Assembly (NCBI RefSeq): GCF_945859685.1
Contig: NC_079148.1
Span: forward strand, 51,594,421 to 51,658,420
Source: Eupeodes corollae
Lineage: Eukaryota > Arthropoda > Insecta > Diptera > Syrphidae
DNA length: 64,000 nt
Direction of reading: 5' to 3'
In this document: positions 10,419 to 22,440 of the stretch, piece by piece
How positions within the stretch are numbered: position 1 is the first letter of the stretch
How the letters are laid out: each line of letters starts with the position of its first letter
Notes under the pieces: model-generated
Database searches by the model: none
Seen by the model: the letters and a program-made list of their open reading frames with translations, nothing else
Told to the model about the DNA's origin: nothing
Translations under genes and position numbers: made by a program

Positions 10419-13400
10419 GAAAATAGCTTCTTAAATTTAAGTAAATTACTAAATCAATATGACTTATAAATTTCTGACATTAACTTTTTTTACCAACTGA
10501 TTCACTATTTAGACGAGTTCAGAAAGATTTAAATCTCGAAATAGCTTAATATAAATAAAATAAGCCTTAACACCATTCTCTTTTAAAAACGTACGTCAAT
10601 ATCTTTAAAATTAATAGCTCTTGAGTAGTGAACGAGACTAATAACAAGCTGACTTTTTTTTTACTTTACGTCATCGTAATTTTTAAAATTAAATACCTTA
10701 CGCAATCAATATCTACTTACCCTAGATAATAATTATTTAAATATTAATTGTGATAATACAAAGAAGTGCTACAAAGTTGCAATACGTTGATTTTGCTAAA
10801 ACTTAAACTTCTAAAGTTTATATGTTTAAGATCTAAATTGATCTTATATGCGACATTATAAATATTAGCTAGTAAAAAAATAAAAACAAAAAATAGTATT
10901 AAGTAATTTTTAATTACAATGCATTTTAAATAAAATTAACTTATCACAATCTTAATATTTTAAAACGCTATTTTAATCAAAATAGGTTTTTATAGACAGA
11001 CTTGTGTACCTATATTCTGAGGTAGGTAGGTAAAAGTAGGTTCCCTGTATAAAATTAAATGGAAATTATTTTTCTTTATCATTTTTGTTAAACGTTCCAC
11101 AAAATGTTTATAAAATTATGCAACTTAAGTACTTAGTTCCACATGGCAGCTTCACATGACATGAACGCAAAAATAACTTTAACATGCGATCTTTTATTAT
11201 GGTTTTCTTCTTTCACATTAAACTTATATGACCAACAGCAACTCTGATGTTATGTAGGTATGAAAATAAGTCCAAGGATTACATAGGTACTACAAAAAAA
11301 CTTAACCATCAGGTTTGCCTTTTGGTTTCTTATACATCATCTCAAGACCTAAACAGACGACTTAAAGTTAAAACAAAAAAACAAGAATGTGAATCTTTGT
11401 CACCAAAATATAAAACAAATAGACACTCAAATTAATTCAAGACAATCTTAAAGTTAATCTTTAGACCAAATAAAATATAAATAAATAAAGTACACCTATT
11501 ACCTAATTGATGCCTCAATAAAATCTGTTTTAACACTTCTTGACTTAATGGTCGACCATACTACCACTTAACGGCGCGATGATCATAAACGAATGTCGTT
11601 TTTATTTTTATTTTTATTTTTATTTTTAATTCAAACAAAATTCCTCCATCTATAAGTTTCGATTTGATTCGTATACAAAAATGACCAATTCTGTTGTGCC
11701 GTCATAAATTAGAACTCTTAATAGCTTAATTAATTACTAAATAAAAAATAAAAACTTAAACCAACCGAATGGAGCACACACATAAAATAAAAAACGGATG
11801 GATGGATGGAACCGCACTCGCATTCAAAACACGATCCAAAGAAAACGACCAACAACTTTAAGGAAAGAAAACGAAAAGAGAACAAAAAAGATCTGGATAA
11901 AAGGTAATTATCTCAACATAACCTTTTAAATGCTCTTTCGGACTGTTTTAAGACTCCAGAGAACTCCAAAGGTCTGGTGTAGGTGCGATGTGTCCGTCTA
12001 TATATTTTTTTTTGATGGCGCAAAGCGTCCGTGCGTTCGACGTTCGACGTCCACATCGTCGATCGGTTTGATGGTCATCTGTTGGTCATCGTCTTCTAAA
12101 TATATGTACAACCGATATGAGACCATTTTTTTGTTGTATATTTTTATTTGTTAATTGAAATTTTATTCCATTTTGGCGGGACTTTTAAACCAAATTGATG
12201 ACATAGATAAAAGTTTAGCGTGGGTTGGTTTTGCTTATCAAGAATCTAGATATATTTGTAGTCGTCTCTATACGGATTCAAATGACTTTTTCTTTAGAAA
12301 ATATCTGCGATACCTCAACTCGTATAGCGTCAAAATAGAGGGACAAGTTATATTATCTTATAAGGCATCTCCTTTCGAGTTGAGTGATTTGACTTTGTTG
12401 TTGAAGGTCTTTAAAGTTTTTTAATTTGAAGTTAAAAAAAATTCGAGAAAAAAAAAGATTTTAATGATTCCAACGTTAAAGGTGTTAAACTGACATTAAA
12501 GATAGATACATCTTTTTTCTCTTGACATTGTCACTTGGCGCAAGGGAATTTGTATATATGTTCAGATAATACGAATTTAATTTCTTACCTTTTTTTTGTT
12601 GTTGTGTTGTTACGTTAGCCAAGTTTTTTTCAAGGAGTTTTATACGCAGTTCATTATTTTTACTCATTTTTTTGAAAATAAAAACTTTATATAAAAATTG
12701 GTACCTATATAAGTTTAAAATAACACAACCGCATGACATTTTATCACACTTCAGTGCGTTTTGTTCGTTTGTTTCGTTTTTGTGTTTTTTTTATTTTTTC
12801 CTCATCATGACTCTGTCAGATAGATTTGTATCTTTTTTAACTGCTGTGGCTATTTTTTTAAGAGCAATTTTCACTTACCACAATCTATCTGTCTGAATAA
12901 AATATACAAACAAAAACAAAAATTACAAAAATAAATAAAACCCTCGGAAGTTGGTAAACAAGTATAAGTGTTACTTCCATGTCCCCCAAAGTATCTATGT
13001 TTGTATAAGTAAAGAAGTTTAAGGCATTGTTAATATAATGAATTTAAATTTTAATTGTTACCTTTATTAACTTGAACAGCGCCTGGACAGGAACAAATTA
13101 TATTTTTTTTTTCATATCAGCCACAGGAGCGAAAGATAATAAAATTAACGTTTATGTTTTTTATTTTCTTGTTCTTCAATATATTTGTGGTGTGCTACTT
13201 TCGTTTAGGTCTACCTTCACAAAAGGAAACAACACCCTTTTGCATATTTTTCTTGTTTCGTCAAAAAAATGTAAGTAGAGTGCAATCAATTATGCAATTC
13301 AAATGTCATGGTTGAGATGGCAGTTAATTGCTTAAGCGAACGTTTTTATTGTTTATTATATTATATTTGTTGTACATATCTACATTTATTTTTGTTTAAT

Positions 13401-14148
13401 GTTTTGTTGTCGTGTTAATTGTAATTTGAAAATAAAATGACAAAAACGAACGACACACTGTTATGGTGGATATATATTGTTAAGTTGATAAATAGCCATT
13501 TAAAATTTAAAAAAAAATTACAAAATACATTTAGATTAAGTTAGATGTTTGTTATAATGAGAACGGATAAATTAAAAACTTTAAGCCGAGGTTGAATCAT
13601 GTAAATAATCATGAGAATTGTGGCAAATGATGACATTGTAAAGAGAGTTGTTCAAACAACATTAATAACCAAATGGTCAACATTATACAACAAAGACATC
13701 ATATTAAGTAAAATTTGTTTGTTTGTTTTTAATCTTCTATCAAATTTGATCAAAAAAACTAAAATAATATCAAAATAATTCTACTTAAATTTTTATTAAG
13801 TTTTCATTAATTTGCTTTTCCAACATTTGTTCAGAAGTGGGAACATGTTAATTTGGCAAATCCAATGTAAAGATAATTTTCGATTTCGGTCTCGATTCTA
13901 GTGAAAGTTTATCCATAACCTAACTGTTGACATTCGATACTAATTTAATAATTAGAGTTAAACTCTTAGCCATAGCCAATTGTAATAAATAAAATGTCTT
14001 TGTGGACTTAAACTATTGAGTCATATTTTAGATATATTATTCTTAGCTGTATTTCCAATAGCTACTTTAAGAATTCACTATTAATTTAAGTTTTGAATAA
14101 GAGGTAGATATATTAAGTAAACAAAAATATTTCTGCATTGCTCAAAAA
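10419..14148. other. AT-rich non-coding sequence upstream of the visible homeobox exon
   Basis: No exon of the homeobox gene or other gene was recognised. Simple repeats include (TTTTTA)n at about 11599-11632 and (GGAT)n near 11800. A short CpG-rich island at about 12005-12070 (GCGTTCGACGTTCGACGTC) stands out from its surroundings and may be regulatory. Poly-T and poly-A stretches are common. Confidence 0.4.
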
Positions 14149-14259
14149 TAGGGGAGAGGTGGATAAGACGGGGTACTTTACATTGGAATCTCAATAAAAC
14201 TAACATTTTCGGGTCTTGACTTCTTCTCAATTTCAGTAATCATCTTTGGTAATCAGTCT

Positions 14260-15241
14260 TTTTTTTATAATAAGCGCACACTCAAGGGAATATATAACCC
14301 TTATTATGTAGACACAGTGTGAGCACTAGGAAAGGGAGAGAGGGGTTGAAAGGAGATGTCGGTGCACATTGGTTTTGAATTCCTGAATATTGCAGTAGCT
14401 GGGAAAGACAGAGTGTGGCAAGGCATTCCACATTCGCATAGTACGGCTAAAGAACGAATCTCTGTACTTGACAGTACGACCTAGAAGCGCGAGTATTACG
14501 GTTGAACTGTTTGAGGGGAGGAATGCAGCTGGCTATTTCTCTAGAGCATAAACCATTAAAATAACGGTAAAACAGGGTGAGGCAAGAAACATTTCGACGA
14601 TATTCAAGGGACGTAAATGATCTTATGATGGTAATATCACCAAACAATCTAAATGCTCTACGTTCAATACTATCCAAGAGGCTTATGTAAGTTGCAGGAG
14701 CACCAGCCCAGATATGTGAGTTATACTCAAGCTTTGGACGTATATAAGTCTTGTAAATAACAGCCAGATCAGAGGGGGAGAAACACTTCTTGGATCGCCA
14801 TAGAAAACCCAAACATCTTGCGGCATTTTTGGCGACATCGCGTATGTGATCGTTCCACAAAAGGTGGTTGGTGATACACATACCAAGAATATCGAGATGT
14901 TCAGTTTCCTCGATGCAAGTGCCATTTATGGATAATGGCAGGGGGGGTATATTTCGCTTTAACGATACAAGACGGAAGCGCGTTTTCGAAGCATTAAATT
15001 CCACACCGTTTCTTATTCCCCATTGTACAATGCTGTTTAGGTCGGAATTTAATGAGCTTATCATATTTTGTCGTTGCAGTTCCACATCCGAAGAAGAGGG
15101 GTGTGAATCTGAAAACTAATATGCAAAGCTAAGAGTACTATCGTCAGCGAAACAATGTATTGGATTAGATGTTGCAGACAGGAGATCATTAATAAAAATG
15201 AGAAAGAGTGTTGGAGATAGAACAGAGCCCTGGGGCACACA
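14260..15241 (-). mobile_element. LINE family 3 fragment (RNase H-less RT), copy 1
   Basis: Minus-strand element with a poly-A end at about 14260 and 5' truncation at 15241, within the VPQGSVLSP motif. It keeps FADDSTLSFAY (catalytic Asp pair intact), ELQRQNMISSLNSDLNSIVQ, the thumb (LGMCITNHLLWNDHI) and the C-terminal domain (YIRPKLEYNSHIWAGAP). The 14447-15085 frame of 212 residues is open across most of this. It lies inside the pogo-like element, so it inserted later. Further copies are at 35520 (minus) and 48413 (plus). Confidence 0.75.
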
Positions 15242-15387
15242 TAACTAATTGCAATTAGGAGCATATGTTTAATAATTAAATGGAAAATTGATAAAATGTA
15301 GACAAGGTCAGATCTCCCCATCATGCCCCCACCGTCGGGTAAGATGGGGTACCCTGAGTTGCAAGATGGGGTTGAAAACAATCCAAT

Positions 15388-15660
15388 TTATTTTTGATGA
15401 CAAAATTTGCAAGTAAACGTTGCATCTTCATTTTCATCATCTATACCAGCACAGGCAGCCTAGCCTTCATTCGACGCCAAATAACAACCATTACAAAACA
15501 AACTTGGTGTATTTTCAACCTCTCTATTGATGGGACATATTTAGATAACGTTTTCTTTTTGGTCCCGTTTTTTATTAGCCGCAGATTTTTTTTGGTTTTC
15601 ATTAGTTCTCTTAATGCTTTTCTTTTTCTGCCAACTTCTATTTTTAATGGTCTTGTGTAA
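15388..15660 (-). pseudogene. C-terminal zinc-finger remnant of a second pogo-like transposase
   Basis: The minus strand encodes a basic stretch (RKRKALRELMKTKKKSA, KKRDQKEN) and then, after a frameshift, a Cys cluster: CNGCYLASNEG, a Cys in ACAGIDDENEDATFTC, then KFCHQK and a stop at 15388. The final Cys pairs match the PHD-like finger of insect pogo-type transposases, comparable with the remnant at 1-275 but from a different family. At least one stop and one frameshift are present. No DDE domain remains between this and the element end at 16243. Confidence 0.4.
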
Positions 15661-16245
15661 TTAATTTTTATATAGCGATGAAGTTACAATTTCGATTTTT
15701 CCTCGTTTTTAACAACGCGGGAATTTTGCATGTTGCTGGAAAGGGCGTTATTTGCTGGGGAGTGTGTTTATTTGTGTGCACTCCTTGGTGTCTCGTTCAT
15801 TTCAGTGTCATCAAACCAACCAGAACAACCAGGCTCAGGGGATGAACTGTAGTGGAGGTTGCAAGGGGAATGACTTCATGACAGTTTGGTTCTCTTTCAA
15901 TATTTGACTGTTCTCTGTGAAAGTTGTATCTAAAATCTGGGAACTAAACAACAATTCTGCTGCAGCTGCTAATATTATAGATGTTGGAGTTGCAGTCTTC
16001 GTAGTTGCAATTAGTCTTTTACTGATATAGCAACTATTTTAGTTCGGCCAAGATACCCCATACCCCATCTTACCCTCTCATGTCCAAATAAATAAATAAA
16101 TTAACATCTAAAAACAGTGCTCTCCCCCACAAATAAACAAGTGTTACTTGCATGAGTAATAATGATCCTGATTTTTCAAATGGTTCCCGATATAAGATGA
16201 GTACCTCGTCTTGCACGACACCCCGTCTTTCCACCCTCTCCCCTA

Positions 16246-17266
16246 CTTACATTTAAAAGATGTTTCAAATTCATGTTATAGAGTTCGTTACCAAGCTCTT
16301 TTATAGAAAAATCTTTTGTTCGATTAAAAACAACCTTTCTAACACATCAATACAAGACGTATATCAAATGGTTTCAAGTCAGAAACTCACAAAATAAATG
16401 CTAGAGTTCTCCATGCCTCCATTGTGTCTCCAAATCCCTTATGTGTTTTGTTTGCAGCTTACAATCTACGAAAATGTGCCGCTTATGGCAAGACCCTTAA
16501 ATTCTCATATTCTATTTAGATTGACAGATTTGTTTTTCGGACGTTAAACTTTAACTTATTAAATTCCGATCTCTTCAGAATTGTCCAATGTAGAGAACCG
16601 TGTATGGAATGTAATGCCTCAGAAACTAAATGTTGTCTTCTGTCGCTTTCCTTGAGCTGCACTTGCATCGAAGAAAGTCAACTCTTTTGTATAATCACAT
16701 TGCATGTTCGACGTTGCTAACAATGTTGCTAGGTGATTAGAATTTCTCCGAACGAGTAATTTTTCATCTCTTCTGATCTGGCTGTATTTTTAAGGCCTTC
16801 GTTTGTCTAAGACTTGAATATATATGCAATTTTTATATTTGGTTACGTGTCCTTGCAACAAGTTTAAGTCTTTAAAAGGAGCTTTGAAATGTTGTACTCG
16901 AACACAGTGGCAAGCTTTCGCACCATTAGTTTTGTCAGCCATTTGCATCGCTCCCCTTAACCCACACTCAGTTTCGGGCGTACTATCCATGAAAGATATT
17001 ATTTTTTAAACCACACACCAAGAATGTGAAATGTTTTAGCCAACTCTGTTTTTCCTTCCAATTTCGATATTCAAAAATACGCAGTGTATAAACTTTAAAC
17101 ATGTTAAGGGTAGTAATAACCCATTATGATGTGTCAATAAATAATCAATATTGGGCTTATACCAAATTTCATGATATTATCTTATAACAGATTGATATTG
17201 ACAACATTATTTAATGATCGAATCATATTTCATATTTTAATGGTTAATTTCTTTGTTTCATTTCAG
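16246..17266. other. Intron upstream of the homeobox exon
   Basis: AT-rich sequence ending in a good 3' splice site, a pyrimidine tract (TTCTTTGTTTCATTTCAG) directly before 17267. Small open frames at 16790-17009 show no recognisable content. Confidence 0.5.
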
Positions 17267-17498
17267 GTGCCAAAGATGAAGATGGAAATAGTATAAAAAG
17301 TGGTATGGGCTTTGGCGGATCGTCTAGCTTAAGTAAAAAGCAACGAAAAGCTCGAACTGCCTTCACCGATCATCAACTTCAGACATTAGAAAAATCCTTC
17401 GAAAGACAAAAATATTTAAGTGTTCAAGATCGAATGGAATTAGCCAATAAACTAGGACTTAGTGATACACAAGTGAAAACTTGGTATCAAAATCGAAG
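17267..17498 (+). CDS. B-H1: Bar-class homeobox gene, exon carrying homeodomain residues 1-53
   Basis: This internal exon encodes 76 full codons: a short linker ([17 protein letters not shown]), SSSLSKKQ, then the homeodomain from [19 protein letters not shown] to [10 protein letters not shown]. Position 49 in helix 3 is Tyr instead of the usual Phe, the hallmark of Bar homeodomains, and Asn51 is present. Bar proteins are nuclear DNA-binding transcription factors; in Drosophila they specify photoreceptor, external sense organ and distal leg fates. The exon starts with two bases of a split codon after a CAG acceptor and ends AG|GTGAGT, splitting the codon for Arg53. The C-terminal exon points to BarH1 rather than BarH2. 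The exon(s) encoding the N-terminus were not found in the window. Confidence 0.93.
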
Positions 17499-18717
17499 GT
17501 GAGTTTAAAAAATACTATATATAAAAATTTGTCCATTTCTTTTCACCTTCCCACCCCCCAATAAATAAAAAAAAACAAATCTATTCATACAAATTGTAAA
17601 GCTATAAAACAAAAAACTTTTCAAACATAAATAATAAAAATGCTAGGAATGTAATTAAGTATTAACCAAACAATAAAGTTAAACCTCAAAACAGCCCAGC
17701 GCAGCGCCATAAAAACAAATCATCAAAAAAACCACTAAATTGCCAATCTCAATTCGTTTAGAATCATTAATGGTTTCCACTTTGTTTCGACCAAGTTATA
17801 AGGTTATAAAGTATTATTTAGTAGATATTTATAAGGTATAGGAAAGATGATGGAAATGGAAGTTCTGGTTCTTCTTCTGGGTATTTGATGTATAGGAGTG
17901 CATCGAAAAGACGACGCTTCGAAGATTAATTTAATTGTATTTTTCTGGTTTCTTTGAATTTGTTTATTTGAGTTATAAAAAAAAGCTTGTTTATATGAAA
18001 ATCGTCTATAATGGTCAATCATCATTATATAATGCATCTTGCGCGATGAGTTGAACTTTGATGGTTGATTATTTGTGGAGAATATTTATAGTCATTTTGA
18101 TGATGGTTAATTCAGACTCTTGTGTTCATTTTTTTTATGGAACGTTAACATCGATGAAGAATAACGAGCTCACACATCGTTAAAACATGACTTTGAACGC
18201 TTAAGTAATTATAGATCTATTAATTTTCATTGAAACTAAGTTAAATTTTATTTAATAGATTTTTTGAACTTTTGACAAATCCTAATAATTAAAACTTCAT
18301 AAATAAAAAGAAATGTTAAGTGAGGGTTAAATACAAGTTAATTTTTACAAATGCAATAAAGTCGCGTTAATCAAGGGACTATCACTCAAATTTCCCAAAA
18401 GCTTGTTAATAGGGTTTGCGCTGTAGCCCACAGATTTCTGGGTTTGAATCGTTTCCGGATTATCTTGCATAACATCGGTCCTTTAATGGTTCCCAAAAAC
18501 AAAACAAATGCCATATAACAGCAAGCCATCCTGGACGAACGTGAGGTCATACTACCTATCTCTTCAATTTCAGGAACAGAAATTTGGTTAACATTGCTCT
18601 GTTGACAGAAGCGTTGTTTTCAGCTTCATTGTCAACCAGGTCGCACGAACTGTCATAATTTGTGTGGTAACAAATAATGTCATTGTTCACATAGACACTT
18701 TTTTTAATTGGGACACT
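17499..18717. other. Proximal intron, no element recognised
   Basis: AT-rich single-copy-looking sequence without coding content; possible cis-regulatory space of the homeobox gene. Confidence 0.4.
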
Positions 18718-18726
18718 AATATGTGA

Positions 18727-20267
18727 TGATCCATTCAACATAGACGATGAAAGCCAACAACCCCGTCCTCCCGACTTAGACGAAGTAAAGATTGCAATAT
18801 TTAAGCTGAAGTCTAATTAAGCTGCTGGAGCGGATGGCTCCAATGCCGAGCTCTTTAAAGCAGCTGGAGATAAGTTGGTTAGGAGCATGCACCATCTGTA
18901 AGATATAGTCGGGAGAAAACATGCCCAATGAATGGAACCTCAGTATTGTTTGCCCGATCCTGAAAAAAGGAGACCCTCTAAACTGCGCCAACTATAGAGG
19001 AATCAGTCTACTTAACTTCGCCTATAAAATCTTCTTCCGTAATATGTGAACCTCTGAGGCCCATCGTCAACTACCTGATAGGTCCTTATCAGTGTGGTTT
19101 TTTTGGTCCACAGTTGATCAAATATTCACATTACGGCAGATCCTGGAAAAACCCCAAGAACACCAATTCGACACCCACCATCGATATCAAGGCCGCATAT
19201 GACAGCATCTACATACGACCTGTATAGAGACATGTCTAGTTTTGGTATAACTGCCAAACTCATCCGTTTGTGCAGGATGACCATGGAGAATTCACGCTGC
19301 TCCATAAAGGTTGGAAACAACTTAACAGAACCTTTCGATGTCAAAAAAGGTCTAACACACGGTGATGCGCTGTCATGTGATTTTTTAACATCGTGCTTGA
19401 AAGAATAGTGCAGAGCTCACACGTCAACACTAGAGGCACTATCTTTCAAAAGTCTGTTCAATTACTGGCATATGCTGATGACATTGACATAATCGGAAGA
19501 ACTCAGCGTGATGTCAATGGGGCTTTTGTGAGTATTGAGGCAGAGTCGGCAAAAATGGGTTTAACGGTTGATGAGGGCAAAACAAAATACATGCTGTCGT
19601 CTAGAAAGGACATACAACACCGACGTTTTGGTCAAAACTTCACAATCGACAAACGTAACTTTGAGGTAGTCAAACCTCTCGTCTACCTAGGCTCCGCTCT
19701 AAACGCAGAAAACAACACCAGCGCTGAGATCAAACGAAGAATAACTCTTGCTAACCGCTGTTTCTTTCGACTAAGAAAGCAATTGAGTGGTAAAGTCCTC
19801 TCTCGAGGGACCAAAGTGTTGCTACATAAGACCCTTATCATCCCCGTCCTGCCATAAGGTGCAGAAGCATGGACCATGACAAAAGCGGATGAAAGCACCT
19901 TGGGTCGCTTCGAGAGAAAAGTTCTTCGTGTGATCTACGGTCCCGTATGCAACGAAGGGGAGTGAAGGACAAGCTGGAACGACGAGCAGTACGGGCGACG
20001 GTAAAAGTCCACCGACTAAGATGGCTGGGTCACGTAGAGCGCATGGAAAACAAATGCTCCGGCCCGGAAAGTCTTCGAATCCACACCCACAGGACAGCGC
20101 AGTAGAAGAAGACCGTGGATCAGGTGGTGCGCACAAGTGGAAGGAACCTCACCCAACTTGGAGCGCGAAACTGGAGACATCTAGCGACTGACCGAGCTAG
20201 ATGGAGAAGATTGTTGGGTGAGGCCCTAGTTCTTACAGGACTGTAGCGCGACCTTAAGTAAGTAAGA
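18727..20267 (+). mobile_element. RTE-like LINE, copy 1, flanked by 9-bp TSDs
   Basis: A 5'-truncated LINE flanked by AATATGTGA at 18718-18726 and 20268-20276. It encodes PPDLDEVKIAIFKLKSN, then [18 protein letters not shown] in broken form. Next come IKAAYDSIY, LTHGDALSCDFL, the catalytic LLAYADDIDIIGRTQRDV (about 19465) and EGKTKYMLSSRKD, and finally the C-terminal RLRWLGHVERME near 20015. Several stops and frameshifts are present. It ends in ACTGTAGCGCGACC and then (TAAG)3 at 20255-20266. A second copy of the family lies on the minus strand at 57037-58711 with the same (TAAG)n tail. Placement in the RTE clade is by overall motif pattern. Confidence 0.8.
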
Positions 20268-20276
20268 AATATGTGA

Positions 20277-22438
20277 CAGCCGTCAAATCTAGCGTTGTCA
20301 CTCGATTTAAAAACACGACCGTAAGAAGTTTTTAGGACTTTAACTCAAACACAGCGTAACAACTATTGTGTACATAATTCGAAAACTTGCAAGAATTCCT
20401 AAATAAATTTGTATTTTTGTATGAATATCTTAAGGCAGACACACTCTATGTTATGAATATGTTTGTATATTTGATGATGTCAAAACAAAAAACAGCTTAA
20501 AATGTTTTTGAATACCTAATGACATCTCAAACTAAAGACCGCCCAAGTTTCAACCAAAATAAAAAATTCATTAAACTATTTATTCATTCAAATTTCCCGC
20601 CAAACGGTCGAATATTTTATAGGGAATCAAAATAAAATAAAATAAAAACGTATTCTAATTACTTAAGAAAATATTTATTACTTTGCCTTCAAGGTTTGCT
20701 TCCTTAATCTCAATATCTGCATATTTTTATATGAAAAAAAATTTAAATATATTTTTTTTCTTATCTCATTTAAAAAATATAATGTTAATTATAATACGTA
20801 CATTAAGAAACTATACCTAAAGGCTCATTCGTGACTTAGAGAAATAACAATCAATATTATACAAATTATGTTATTTTTTTTTCTCCTAAAAAAGATTTAA
20901 TAAAAAAAGTAGAAATCAATTCAGTAGCTTAAATGCCTTAAGCTATCACGTTATGCTCATTCGAAGAACTATATATACTCAAGACACAAATAGAATAACT
21001 TTAAAAAATGAAAACATCTTAACGACTTTTCTTTTATATTCATATAATAAAAAATCAATAGTCCATTCAAAAAGATAATGATTACTTATAATTTATTTAT
21101 ATTTTTATTTCTCTTATATTTTATATGAAAAGATCGACTTTAATTCATAAGAATCTTGATGATGTGATGGCTACTGCATACATGAAGGTATGCATAGGTA
21201 GACATCAACATACATAAAGTTAAAGCTGTGATGGCATGGCGGGTGAAAAATGATCGTTTATTGATGAAGGTATGAACTCTATTATACCTTAAGGAACGTC
21301 CGTCGTCTTCTTCTTCTTCATCATCGTCGTCGTCGTCGTCGGTCTTTATCGAACATCGAAAAGAAGAAGCACTTTCCCATTGTCAAGCCCATCAGAGAGT
21401 CGATGAATCACTTAATGACCGACAATGACGATGAACGACCGACGACCGACGACAACAATGCTCACTCGAGAAATACTGCCTCATCGAACGTCATAATGTC
21501 GATTTCCAAATCTTCAAAAGGTAGATAGGATACAAAAGATGCTATTTCTTTTGTATATTAAGAAATATAATTATATCGATCAGCGAGGCAAAAATATTTC
21601 AATAATAGCCCATTAGAGGTGCACATTCGTACACGTAGTGATGTTAAAAAAAAACACCAAATCACTTCAAGACCTCATTAGATAGGTGGTTAAGCTTTTG
21701 AATTGAACGAATTAAGATCATTTAAGCTTAGTTTTTGAAAACAAACAATATTTTTAGATGAGGCGCAATCAATGATTTGACTTTTTTCTTATAAATTGTA
21801 TAAAGAGTTCATGTGGCAATGTCTTTTTTTTAAAGATTCAAGCATACAACTTGTTAAGGAAATACAAATTAAGATAAATAAACACAGAAACGGACAAAAA
21901 GAATTAAATTAAGAGCTTGTTTGTTTGATGGATATAAACGACAACACGCCAACGCGACATCTTTTACTACATAACAGTGAAAGGGTAATACGGATCACAG
22001 ACACTCACCAGATCGACCCATTTAATCGGTTTATCTGACAGATTTGTTGGCATTTTTGTAATATTTTGGGTTTAAATTTGAATTAAGAATTCTCAAGGTA
22101 AAGATTGTTTTTTTTTTTTCGTTTTGGTTCAATTCAATGTGAGAAACATGAATGAAAATGTATTTTAAAAAATAATTACATTTATTGACAAATCTCTGAC
22201 AGCTTTTTTTGCTTAGTGTCAAACAAATCAAACAGTTCAATAGGAATGTTATGTGTATTTATTAACAAAGAAATAAAAATTGCAAGAAATATATTACTCG
22301 ACATGAGGTTGTTAGAAGGCAAATATTCTGGATTATAAATTATAAACACTTAAAGCTAATTTTATAATCATCAATCAAACATTTAGTCAGCTAACATAGA
22401 ACTTGATAACACTAAAAAGCTTTAAGTGAAAAGAATAA
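20277..22438. other. AT-rich intron with a trinucleotide repeat
   Basis: Mostly non-coding. A microsatellite of CTT, CAT and CGT triplets occupies about 21301-21342. The bases after it (to about 21490) are less AT-rich and include homeodomain-type sites such as CACTTAATGA, so an enhancer is conceivable but unproven. Confidence 0.4.
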
Positions 22439-22440
22439 TA

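Larger units (their letters stand above)
14151..16243 (-). mobile_element. Second pogo-like element with terminal inverted repeats, carrying a nested LINE
   Basis: The left end is GGGGAGAGGTGGATAAGACG (14151). The right end, read on the minus strand from 16243, is GGGGAGAGGGTGGAAAGACG. Both are flanked by TA (14149-14150 and 16244-16245). Copies of the subterminal motif GGTAAGATGGGGTA occur at 15337-15351 and, inverted, at about 16050-16075, with weaker ones at 15361 and near both ends. The coding remnant is a C-terminal zinc finger on the minus strand (15388-15660); the catalytic domain is absent. A LINE is inserted at about 14260-15241. Confidence 0.6.

Noticed and set aside
10419..17266. 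First coding exon of the homeobox gene
   Set aside because: Searched by eye for a His/Gln/Ala-rich N-terminus; none seen, so the exon is probably upstream of this window.
21301..21342. CTT/CAT/CGT repeat as a coding Ser/Asp run
   Set aside because: Stops in all frames nearby; treated as a microsatellite.
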